From UBA3076 sp964646435 (GTDB lineage: Bacteria; Desulfobacterota; Dissulfuribacteria; Dissulfuribacterales; UBA3076), in contig CAZYEJ010000061.1 of the NCBI GenBank assembly GCA_964646435.1, forward strand, positions 1 to 9,174: DNA of 9,174 bases, in the 5' to 3' direction. A model generated the notes under the pieces. That model ran no database searches. It was given only the letters and a program-made list of their open reading frames with translations, and was not told where the DNA came from. Shown piece after piece: positions 1-6,333 of the stretch (positions are counted from its first letter, which is position 1; each line of letters starts with the position of its first letter). The position numbers and the translations under genes were made by a program.

Positions 1-165
1 TAACGGAGGCAGAATACTTTTTTTAATTTCAGCGATAACAGCAGTGCAAAGCGTATCATGCTGCTGAATTTTGAGTAAAAGATAATCTCCAAATGTTTCA
101 GGCGTATTATACGGCTCAGGAAAATGGTTTTTTATAAATCGGATACAGTCATCACAAAATTGCAT
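1..165 (-). CDS. Unrecognised protein, N-terminal part only (runs off the left edge)
   Basis: Reading the minus strand from ATG at 165-163, 55 codons stay open to the window edge, so this is the 5' part of a longer gene. The start is well supported: AGGAGG (complement of 175-180) lies 9 nt ahead of the ATG. The peptide begins MQFCDDCIRFIKNHFPEPYN and has a CxxC pair (C4, C7), then an acidic and hydrophobic stretch (GDYLLLKIQQHD) that could be helical, then a Lys-rich piece ending at the edge. I do not recognise a family. The CxxC pair could bind metal or be redox-active, but that is only a possibility. It is divergently oriented from the radical SAM gene at 530, with 364 bp between the two starts. 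The tandem repeat at 211-242 lies about 45-77 bp upstream of its ATG and is the likely control region. Confidence 0.6.
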   Translation of the reverse strand, partial: MQFCDDCIRFIKNHFPEPYNTPETFGDYLLLKIQQHDTLCTAVIAEIKKSILPPL

Positions 166-210
166 ATATCGGCGCCTCCTGAACTACAAATAAGTTAAGC
201 AATAATAACT

Positions 211-242
211 GTTGCACAACAATTTTGTTGCACAACAATTTT
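211..242. promoter_or_regulatory. Tandem 16-bp operator-like repeat upstream of the left-edge gene
   Basis: Two perfect, directly adjacent copies of GTTGCACAACAATTTT (211-226 and 227-242). Each contains the interrupted palindrome GTTG-CA-CAAC, and the junction makes a second one, CAACAA-TT-TTGTTG (217-230). On the minus strand a TTGACA hexamer (complement of 242-247) abuts the array, so the repeat would fall between the -35 and the start site of the divergent left-edge gene; no good -10 hexamer is found at the right distance. The layout fits a dimeric repressor binding two sites one and a half helical turns apart. The GTTG-N2-CAAC half-sites resemble MarR-type operators as I remember them, but the regulator is not identifiable here. 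Confidence 0.45.
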
Positions 243-529
243 GTCAAAAATAATATAGTCAACAGGGCTGTCCGGTAATATAGAGAGGTCACATCTTCAT
301 TTGTCATTTAGAAGAATTGCGTTATGACTGAATGAACTTTACAGGTACTTTTGAACCCCATCGAATTCTTTGAGAGTAACCGTTCACACTCCCTGGCAGC
401 CGACAGCCTTTTTCAGGTTTCAAAGCATAATTCGTTGGAAATACGCATTTTGGTGCAGTGGTAAGCCTATTGAAGTCAAAAATCATGAAATATGTACAAA
501 CTAAAACCATTTCAGTTTAGACTCGTCTC
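243..529. other. Gap of 287 bp with no convincing gene
   Basis: This stretch is A+T-rich with stops in all plus frames. A 62-codon minus-strand reading (510-322) has no clear ribosome binding site and resembles no family I know. A 13-bp segment GTAACCGTTCACA (376-388) resembles the arm GTAAGCGTTCACAGG of the inverted-repeat element at 8872 and may be a decayed copy of the same repeat type. No convincing promoter was found ahead of the radical SAM gene: TTGAAG (470-475) and TATGTA (491-496) are only 15 bp apart. Confidence 0.4.
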
Positions 530-1822
530 ATGAAACATCCAAATGAAATGCCATCTCTGGTTTACGCGGACTCTGAAGGCCAAATCTATGACCTGCCTGA
601 ACTTAAGATGGCAGGAAGGAGCGGCCGTGTCTTGCATCCGGTAGACCTCAGAGACCTTATTCCCCTGCCTGAGGGGAGTGAGCTTTTTGTGCTGCCTGAC
701 CGCCTGCCTGTGGGCTGGGATCAGGATAAGGGCGATATGGTGGTGCTGGATGAGGACCCTGCCAATGCTAAGGGAAAAGTCCGGGCAGTTGCTGCCTTTA
801 TGGCCCCTGCCTATACCCAGACCGCTCTTGCCGCCTTTCACAGGTCAAGTTCCGATATACCTCCTTTGCCCCTCTTCACTTACACTGCCGTTGGCTGGTG
901 GAAGGGACATTTTTGGGCGGCAGGCTTCAGGAGTGATCCTGATACACGTCAGGATTTGCGCAATTTCCGTCCTGAAGAAGTCCGCAAAAAGACCATTGCC
1001 ATGCTTAAAAAGAATAAGGAAAACAGGTTAATACAACATCTAGGAAAATGCAGCCTCACCTACGGGTGTCCTGCTGCAAAAAATTTCTTCCTGGGAAGAT
1101 GGGAGGCCCCTCTACCCACTTCACCTGTTTGTAACGCAGCCTGTTTGGGATGTATATCCTTGCAATCAGAAGACGTGCCTCCTGCCTGCCAGGACAGGAT
1201 TACCTTTGTACCCACAGCAGAAGAAGTCGCAGGGGTTGCGGTCCCCCATTTAAACAAAGCACAGAGACCCGTGGTGAGCTTTGGACAGGGATGCGAGGGG
1301 GAACCTCTGCTTCAGGCAAAGTTGCTGGAGCGGTCGGTAATCAAGATACGAGAGGAGACCGATAAAGGGACTATTAATCTCAACACCAATGCCAGCCTTC
1401 CGGAAGAAGTGCAAAAACTGATTTCTGCTGGGCTTGACAGCATAAGGATCAGCATGAACAGTACACGAAAAGAATATTATCATGCCTACTACCGGCCCAA
1501 AGGCTATGATCAAAATGATGTGTTGGCTTCATGGAAGATTATGAAGGAGGCAGGACGCTTTGTCTCCATCAATCTGTTTGTCCTGCCGGGTCTTACTGAT
1601 GAGATGGCAGAGATAGACCGGCTCTCGGACCTGATAGAGGAAATGGGCCTTGATCTCATCCAACTCAGAAATCACGGTATTGATCCTGACTGGTATTTGG
1701 ATGGCATAGGCTATGAATATACAGGTCATCGGACAGGGATATTGGGCATGGTAACAATACTTAAAAAGCGGTTTCCCAGGCTCCGGTTCGGCTATTTCAA
1801 TCCCTATTTGAGGTCGGATTAG
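530..1822 (+). CDS. Radical SAM protein of unknown function
   Basis: This 430-residue protein has the radical SAM iron-sulfur motif CX3CX2C at C201, C205 and C208 (PVCNAACLGC), which binds the 4Fe-4S cluster that cleaves S-adenosylmethionine. The residue before the third cysteine is Gly rather than the usual aromatic. Downstream elements fit the TIM-barrel: GQGCEGEP (252-259, the GGE-like SAM-binding region), LNTNAS (284-289), SIRISMNS (304-311) and LIQLRN (376-381). The first 190 residues form a separate region of unknown role ending in KCSLTYGCPAAKNFFLGRWE, where C174 and C180 might bind a metal or second cluster. It looks cytoplasmic, with no signal peptide. The ATG at 530 is the first start after an in-frame TAG; no Shine-Dalgarno sequence precedes it, and M7 (548) is an alternative. 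It ends 123 bp before ileS, in the same direction. The substrate cannot be inferred from the neighbours. Confidence 0.9.
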   Translation: MKHPNEMPSLVYADSEGQIYDLPELKMAGRSGRVLHPVDLRDLIPLPEGSELFVLPDRLPVGWDQDKGDMVVLDEDPANAKGKVRAVAAFMAPAYTQTALAAFHRSSSDIPPLPLFTYTAVGWWKGHFWAAGFRSDPDTRQDLRNFRPEEVRKKTIAMLKKNKENRLIQHLGKCSLTYGCPAAKNFFLGRWEAPLPTSPVCNAACLGCISLQSEDVPPACQDRITFVPTAEEVAGVAVPHLNKAQRPVVSFGQGCEGEPLLQAKLLERSVIKIREETDKGTINLNTNASLPEEVQKLISAGLDSIRISMNSTRKEYYHAYYRPKGYDQNDVLASWKIMKEAGRFVSINLFVLPGLTDEMAEIDRLSDLIEEMGLDLIQLRNHGIDPDWYLDGIGYEYTGHRTGILGMVTILKKRFPRLRFGYFNPYLRSD

Positions 1823-1837
1823 GGCAAAAGGGCAGAA

Positions 1838-1865
1838 GTCGGAGGTCAGAGGTCGGAAGTCAGTA
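1838..1865. repeat. Heptamer tandem repeat GTCRGAR x4
   Basis: Four consecutive 7-nt units: GTCGGAG, GTCAGAG, GTCGGAA, GTCAGTA. A similar GGTCGGA occurs just upstream, covering the last codons of the radical SAM gene. The purine-rich array is non-coding. It forms the first half of the gap before ileS. Confidence 0.8.
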
Positions 1866-1896
1866 GGCAAGAGCAAGGGGCAAGGCATGAGAATAG

Positions 1897-1931
1897 AACA
1901 ATCATCAATTATCAATCAACAATCAACAATC
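1897..1931. repeat. Heptamer tandem repeat AACAATC x5 before ileS
   Basis: Five consecutive 7-nt units: AACAATC, ATCAATT, ATCAATC, AACAATC, AACAATC. The array ends at 1931 and the ileS ribosome binding site AGAGGA starts at 1933, so the repeat directly abuts the translation start region. It is unrelated in sequence to the GTCRGAR array 31 bp upstream. A+T-rich and unlikely to fold strongly, it could serve as an unstructured ribosome landing region, which is inference only. Confidence 0.8.
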
Positions 1932-1945
1932 CAGAGGATTGAACA

Positions 1946-4774
1946 ATGAACTATAAAAAGACACTAAGCCTTCCCAAGACACGCTTTCCAATGAAGGCAA
2001 ATCTCGCTCAGCGGGAGCCTGAAATGCTCAAGCGTTGGAAGGCCATAGACCTTTATGGGCGCCTAAGAGAACAAGGACAGGGACGGCCTCCTTTCATACT
2101 TCATGACGGCCCCCCCTATGCAAATGGCCACATTCACCTAGGTCATGCGATCAATAAGATTCTGAAGGACATAATCGTTAAATCTCACCATATGATGGGG
2201 TTTGATACGCCGTATGTGCCGGGGTGGGACTGCCACGGACTGCCCATTGAGCACAATGTTGAGAAAGACTTGGGGTCCAAGAAGTCCAAGATGAGCAAGT
2301 TGGCCGTGCGTAAGGCATGCCGGCGCTATGCGGAAAAATTCGTACGCATACAGAAAGAAGAATTCTCAAGGCTGGGAGTATTAGGAGACTGGGATAACCC
2401 TTATCTCACAATGACTTACGACTACGAGGCCTCTATCTGTAGAGAATTCTGCCGTATATTTATGGATGGCCATGTCATAAAGAGCAAAAAACCGGTCTAT
2501 TGGTGTCCTGGTTGTGTGACTGCGCTGGCAGAGGCCGAAGTAGAGTATGCCCCACACAAATCTCCTTCTATTACAGTAAAATTTGCAGCCGGGGATGTCC
2601 TTAAACAGTGGCTTGAAGATCGTTTTGGAATGCTGGCCGGTCCTGCCTTTGCGCTTATATGGACCACTACTCCCTGGACTCTGCCTGCCAACCTGGCAGT
2701 GGCGCTGCACCCTGACTTTGACTACGTGGCTGTTGAGGTCCAGATTGGTAATGGGACAAAAGAAGTCTGGATACTGGCAGAGGGGAGGTTGCTTTCTACC
2801 TTGGTTGCCGCTGGTCTTGAGCAGAAAGATGCCAGGGTCCTAGGTACATTCAGGGGCGGAGATATTGAAGGAATGCATGTAAAACACCCATTCCTTGAAA
2901 GGGATAGTCTCCTTATTATCGCCCCTTATGTTACGCTGGATACAGGTACTGGCTGTGTTCACACAGCTCCGGGCCATGGAGCGGATGACTATGAAAGCGG
3001 TATCAGATACGGCCTTGATATCTATTCCCCTGTGGACGACTATGGCAGGTTTACATCAGAGGTAAAGGAATTCGAAGGGGAAAACATTTTTAATGCAAAT
3101 GACAAGATTATTGAGATGCTGCGAGATAAGGGCAGTCTTGTGGCTCATGAGACCATTGAGCACAGCTATCCCCACTGCTGGCGTTGCAAAAAGCCGGTAA
3201 TTTTTCGAGCGACCGCGCAGTGGTTTATCTCCATGGAGGCAGGGGCGCTGCGTGAAGAGGCCCTTCGCGCCATTGAAACCGTCAGATGGATCCCGGACTG
3301 GGGAAAAGAGCGTATTTACGGAATGGTAGAGACAAGGCCTGACTGGTGCATTTCCAGACAGAGGGCCTGGGGTATTCCCCTTACGGTCCTTATCTGTGAG
3401 AATTGCGAAGAACCTGTGATGGACCAGGCAATAGCGGATCACGTGGTAGAAATCTTTGAAAAAGAAGGCTCTGATGCATGGTTTGCAAAAGAGGCAGAGG
3501 AATTCCTTCCTCCTGGAACCACTTGTCCAAAGTGCGGTGGCACAAAAGTCCGCAAAGAGACCGACATACTGGATGTCTGGTTTGATTCAGGGATAAGCCA
3601 TGCAGCGGTCCTGGAGACCAGAGAAGGGCTTTCCTCTCCGGCTGCCCTTTATCTGGAAGGAAGCGATCAGCACAGAGGATGGTTCCAGAGCTCACTTCTT
3701 ACCAGCGTTGCGACCAGACACAAGGCACCTTACGAGGCAGTGCTTACCCATGGTTTTGTTGTGGACGGGAAAGGGAAAAAGATGTCCAAGTCAGTGGGCA
3801 ATGTCATCCCACCGGCTGATGTCATCAAGGAATACGGAGCAGAGGTGCTAAGGCTCTGGGTCTCAGCAGAAGACTACCAAGATGATATAAAGATCTCAAA
3901 CGAGATACTTCAGCGCCTGACTGAGGCGTACAGGAAAATCCGCAATACTATCCGTTACCTTCTCAGCAACCTGTCTGACTTTGACCCGGATAAGCACTCT
4001 TTGGATTTTGACCGACTGGAGGCCCTTGATCGCTGGGCCCTGGTGAGGCTTGGAGAAATAACTACAAATGTCAAATATGCCTATAAGGAGTTTAAGTTCC
4101 ACGGTGTATTCCGCCAGATACAACAGTTCTGCATAGTTGACCTGAGCGCACTCTATCTGGATATTTTAAAAGACAGACTCTACTGTGAGCATCCTGAGAG
4201 CCGTATCCGTCGGTCTGCCCAGACAGCCATTTATCGTATTGTCCATGATATATTACTTCTTATGGCCCCCATACTTTCATTCACTGCTGAGGAGGCATGG
4301 AGCCACCTGCCAGGCGCTGGGACTGAGAGTATTTTTCTGGCTGAGTTGCCTGATTCTCCGTCAATTTCCATTGATAAATCATTCAATGCTGAATGGGAAC
4401 TCCTATGGAAAATCCGAGGAGAGGTTACAAAGGCACTGGAGCTTGCCAGAAAGGAAAAACGGATAGGCCTTGCCCTGGATGCCAAGGTCCTGATAAGACC
4501 TCCGGAAGATACGGCAGACTTCCTGGAAAAACACAGGGAACTGCTAAGGACTATTACCATTGTTTCCCAGCTTGACTTGAATGGTGAACTTGACTCAGGG
4601 GACAGTACTGTGTGGCAGAGCGATGAGATAGAAGGACTTGCTGTCAAGGTTATCCGGGCAGCGGGTAAAAAATGCGCCAGGTGTTGGACCTGGAGTGAAG
4701 ATGTAGGCAAAGACCCTTCATGGCCTGATGTGTGCGGCCGATGCGCAAAAGTATTGAGTGAATTTGGTGATTGA
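1946..4774 (+). CDS. ileS: Isoleucine--tRNA ligase
   Basis: This is class I isoleucyl-tRNA synthetase, a cytoplasmic enzyme that charges tRNA-Ile with isoleucine and edits misactivated valine. The 942-residue length is normal for the bacterial type. Visible landmarks are the HIGH motif as HLGH (64-67), WDCHGLPIE (94-102), the CP1 editing domain with TTTPWTLPAN (240-249) and GCVHTAPGHGADD (336-348), and the KMSKS loop (612-616). The C-terminal zinc finger is intact: C910, C913, C930 and C933. The ATG at 1946 has AGAGGA 7 nt upstream, a good ribosome binding site. The last codons (TTT GGT GAT TGA) lie inside an octamer repeat, so the final residues FGD come from repeat DNA. In many proteobacteria lspA follows ileS; here a CDP-alcohol phosphatidyltransferase does. 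The identity is certain. Confidence 0.99.
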   Translation: MNYKKTLSLPKTRFPMKANLAQREPEMLKRWKAIDLYGRLREQGQGRPPFILHDGPPYANGHIHLGHAINKILKDIIVKSHHMMGFDTPYVPGWDCHGLPIEHNVEKDLGSKKSKMSKLAVRKACRRYAEKFVRIQKEEFSRLGVLGDWDNPYLTMTYDYEASICREFCRIFMDGHVIKSKKPVYWCPGCVTALAEAEVEYAPHKSPSITVKFAAGDVLKQWLEDRFGMLAGPAFALIWTTTPWTLPANLAVALHPDFDYVAVEVQIGNGTKEVWILAEGRLLSTLVAAGLEQKDARVLGTFRGGDIEGMHVKHPFLERDSLLIIAPYVTLDTGTGCVHTAPGHGADDYESGIRYGLDIYSPVDDYGRFTSEVKEFEGENIFNANDKIIEMLRDKGSLVAHETIEHSYPHCWRCKKPVIFRATAQWFISMEAGALREEALRAIETVRWIPDWGKERIYGMVETRPDWCISRQRAWGIPLTVLICENCEEPVMDQAIADHVVEIFEKEGSDAWFAKEAEEFLPPGTTCPKCGGTKVRKETDILDVWFDSGISHAAVLETREGLSSPAALYLEGSDQHRGWFQSSLLTSVATRHKAPYEAVLTHGFVVDGKGKKMSKSVGNVIPPADVIKEYGAEVLRLWVSAEDYQDDIKISNEILQRLTEAYRKIRNTIRYLLSNLSDFDPDKHSLDFDRLEALDRWALVRLGEITTNVKYAYKEFKFHGVFRQIQQFCIVDLSALYLDILKDRLYCEHPESRIRRSAQTAIYRIVHDILLLMAPILSFTAEEAWSHLPGAGTESIFLAELPDSPSISIDKSFNAEWELLWKIRGEVTKALELARKEKRIGLALDAKVLIRPPEDTADFLEKHRELLRTITIVSQLDLNGELDSGDSTVWQSDEIEGLAVKVIRAAGKKCARCWTWSEDVGKDPSWPDVCGRCAKVLSEFGD

Positions 4775-4815
4775 GTGAGTAAATTTAGTGATTTGGTGAT
4801 TTGGTGATTGATTGG
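4763..4815. repeat. Octamer repeat TTTGGTGA spanning the ileS stop and the next gene's start
   Basis: Units are TTTGGTGA (4763-4770), TTGAGTGA (4771-4778), a 5-nt break, TTTAGTGA (4784-4791), TTTGGTGA (4792-4799), TTTGGTGA (4800-4807) and a decayed TTGATTGG (4808-4815). The array contains the ileS stop codon and the TTG and GTG candidate starts of the following gene. GGTGAT also matches the extended Shine-Dalgarno complement (16S 3' end ATCACC), so the repeat could help ribosome binding. The segment 4789-4809 is a perfect 21-nt inverted copy of part of the array at 6346-6382. Confidence 0.85.
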
Positions 4816-5400
4816 TCTTTCAGCGATTGGTGCCGTGACTGGTTCAGGCCCTATCTGCTTTCAGTTGCCCGTTTTTTGGGAAAGCTAGGCCTATCTCCCA
4901 ATATGGTCAGCATCATTGGGCTTATTGCCTATGGCGCAAGCGGCCTGGTGCTTGGCATAGGTCATCCGGCGGCTGCCGGTTGGATGCTTGCCGTATTCGG
5001 ACCCCTGGATGCTGTTGATGGACTGCTTGCCAGGGAGCAGGGACGGGTAAGCCCTTTTGGCGCCTTTCTTGACTCAACAGTGGACAGGTATGCTGAGTTT
5101 TTTCTTTTTCTGGGACTGCTGGCCTATCTGTTTCTACACAGGCAGGGCGGGTTGGTCGAAGCAGCCCTTGTACTTTCTGCAATGACAGGATCTCTTCTTG
5201 TCAGCTACACGAGGGCAAGGGCTGAGGCCCTGGGCTTTAACTGTAAGGTGGGAATACTTACCAGGTTTGAACGTATATTCATCTTTGCCGTGGGCCTTAT
5301 CTTCGGATGGATTTATCCGGTTCTGGTAATTATTGCAGTTTTTACCCATATAACCGCCTTTCAGCGCATCTTTCATGTATACAGACAATCAGGTGATTAA
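4801..5400 (+). CDS. CDP-alcohol phosphatidyltransferase family membrane enzyme
   Basis: An integral inner-membrane enzyme of about 199 residues that transfers a phosphatidyl group from a CDP-activated lipid to an alcohol acceptor. The full family signature D-x2-DG-x2-AR-x8-G-x3-D-x3-D is present: D70, D73-G74, A77-R78, G87, D91, D95. These aspartates bind the divalent metals and D95 is expected to be the catalytic base. Several hydrophobic membrane segments surround it (about 33-67, 98-113, 118-135, 158-187). SYTRARAE (135-142) and GILTRFER (151-158) recall inositol-phosphate-type synthases more than PgsA, but the acceptor is not certain. The start is unclear: the frame opens only after a TGA at 4789-4791, and TTG 4801 or GTG 4804 both lie in octamer repeat DNA. 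It ends GGT GAT TAA, again octamer sequence, and overlaps rsmI by 26 bp. Confidence 0.9.
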   Translation: MVIDWSFSDWCRDWFRPYLLSVARFLGKLGLSPNMVSIIGLIAYGASGLVLGIGHPAAAGWMLAVFGPLDAVDGLLAREQGRVSPFGAFLDSTVDRYAEFFLFLGLLAYLFLHRQGGLVEAALVLSAMTGSLLVSYTRARAEALGFNCKVGILTRFERIFIFAVGLIFGWIYPVLVIIAVFTHITAFQRIFHVYRQSGD

Positions 5401-6292
5401 ATCACCAAATAAGGGGGTCCTCTATATAGTAGGCACTCCCATTGGGAACCTTAAAGACATCAGTATAAGGGCAAAAGAGGTCCTTGGTGAGGTTTCTCTT
5501 GTTGCGGCAGAAGATACAAGGAGTACCAGAAAGCTACTCACTCATATGGGCATCAAGGCCGGCCTATTGAGCTGCCACAAGCACAATGAAAGGACCAGCG
5601 CCAAAAAGGTCATTACCTTGCTTGCAGAAAGGAAGGATGTGGCTCTGGTATCAGATGCCGGCACCCCTGCACTCTCAGACCCGGGTGCAAGCCTGGTGAA
5701 ACTCGTCAGGGAGGCAGGCTTCAGCGTGGTCCCAATACCAGGGGCATCTGCTATTGTTGCGGCCCTGAGCGTGGCAGCCATGCCGGCAGATTCCTTTTTT
5801 TTCGCCGGCTTTCTTCCAAACAAGCAGACTGAAAGACGCAAGACCCTTGAACAACTGGCAGAAATCCCTCACACAATCGTAATTTTCGAGGCACCCCATC
5901 GCCTGCTTGATGCCCTGGAAGATATTCTGGACATTTTAGGGGATAGGCAGATGGTAATAGCCAGAGAACTCACAAAGATGCATGAGACTGTAATATCCGG
6001 CTCAGTATCAGGTATTATTAAGCAGCTTTCAAAGGGACGTGTGAGAGGTGAGATTACATTGGTGATAGAAGGGGTAGAGGAGATAAGTCATGGAAAATCC
6101 TGCTCGGATCCGGAGGCAGTAAGAAAGGCGCTCGAACACCTGATTTCAGAAAAGAGCTTATCAATCAGGGATAGTGTGGATCTTTTGGTCCGGCTTACCG
6201 GTATGACTAAGAGCCAGGTGTATCCACTTGCCTTGGAGATTAAACAGAGAGACAGCCAGTCCAGGGGATTGCCTGGAGACAACATTCCATAA
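5375..6292 (+). CDS. rsmI: 16S rRNA (cytidine(1402)-2'-O)-methyltransferase
   Basis: RsmI methylates the 2'-OH of C1402 in the decoding centre of 16S rRNA using S-adenosylmethionine. The 305-residue product carries the SAM-dependent tetrapyrrole-methylase-type fold: GTPIGNLKD (20-28), AEDTRST (45-51), SDAGTPALSDPG (93-104), PGASA (122-126), FAGFLPNK (143-150), ARELTKMHE (196-204) and RGEITLVIEG (224-233). Residues of about 245-292 match the small C-terminal helical domain usual in RsmI. The ATG at 5375 lies inside the upstream gene, giving a 26-bp overlap and possible translational coupling; no good ribosome binding site is seen. GTG 5393 is an alternative. The first 14 residues (with VIKSPNK) come partly from octamer repeat DNA and precede the conserved core, so they are probably dispensable. 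Identity is firm, the exact start is not. Confidence 0.97.
   Translation: MYTDNQVIKSPNKGVLYIVGTPIGNLKDISIRAKEVLGEVSLVAAEDTRSTRKLLTHMGIKAGLLSCHKHNERTSAKKVITLLAERKDVALVSDAGTPALSDPGASLVKLVREAGFSVVPIPGASAIVAALSVAAMPADSFFFAGFLPNKQTERRKTLEQLAEIPHTIVIFEAPHRLLDALEDILDILGDRQMVIARELTKMHETVISGSVSGIIKQLSKGRVRGEITLVIEGVEEISHGKSCSDPEAVRKALEHLISEKSLSIRDSVDLLVRLTGMTKSQVYPLALEIKQRDSQSRGLPGDNIP
5392..5410. repeat. Palindromic octamer-repeat copy at the phosphatidyltransferase/rsmI overlap
   Basis: GGTGATT (5392-5398), one A, then AATCACC (5400-5406) form a perfect 7-bp inverted repeat, continued by AAAT. It joins one unit of each orientation of the octamer found at 4763-4815 and 6346-6382. It contains the TAA stop of the upstream gene (5398-5400) and encodes part of the RsmI N-terminus. 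Confidence 0.7.
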
Positions 6293-6333
6293 TTTTAGCT
6301 CACTTTAGGCACTTTAAACTTTAGGTAAATCAC

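Noticed and set aside
395..420. Intrinsic terminator suggested by CAGCCGACAGCC followed by TTTTT
   Set aside because: The two CAGCC copies are direct, not inverted, and only a 3-bp stem can be drawn.
322..510. 62-codon minus-strand reading frame between the left-edge gene and the radical SAM gene
   Set aside because: No ribosome binding site, no recognisable family, and it spans a possible repeat relic. The composition gives no coding signal I could defend.
1838..1931. CRISPR-like array before ileS
   Set aside because: The units are 7 bp in direct tandem with no spacers, so these are simple tandem repeats.
4231..4710. 159-codon minus-strand frame inside ileS
   Set aside because: It is a shadow of the ileS C-terminal region, low in complexity and rich in Ser, with no ribosome binding site noted.
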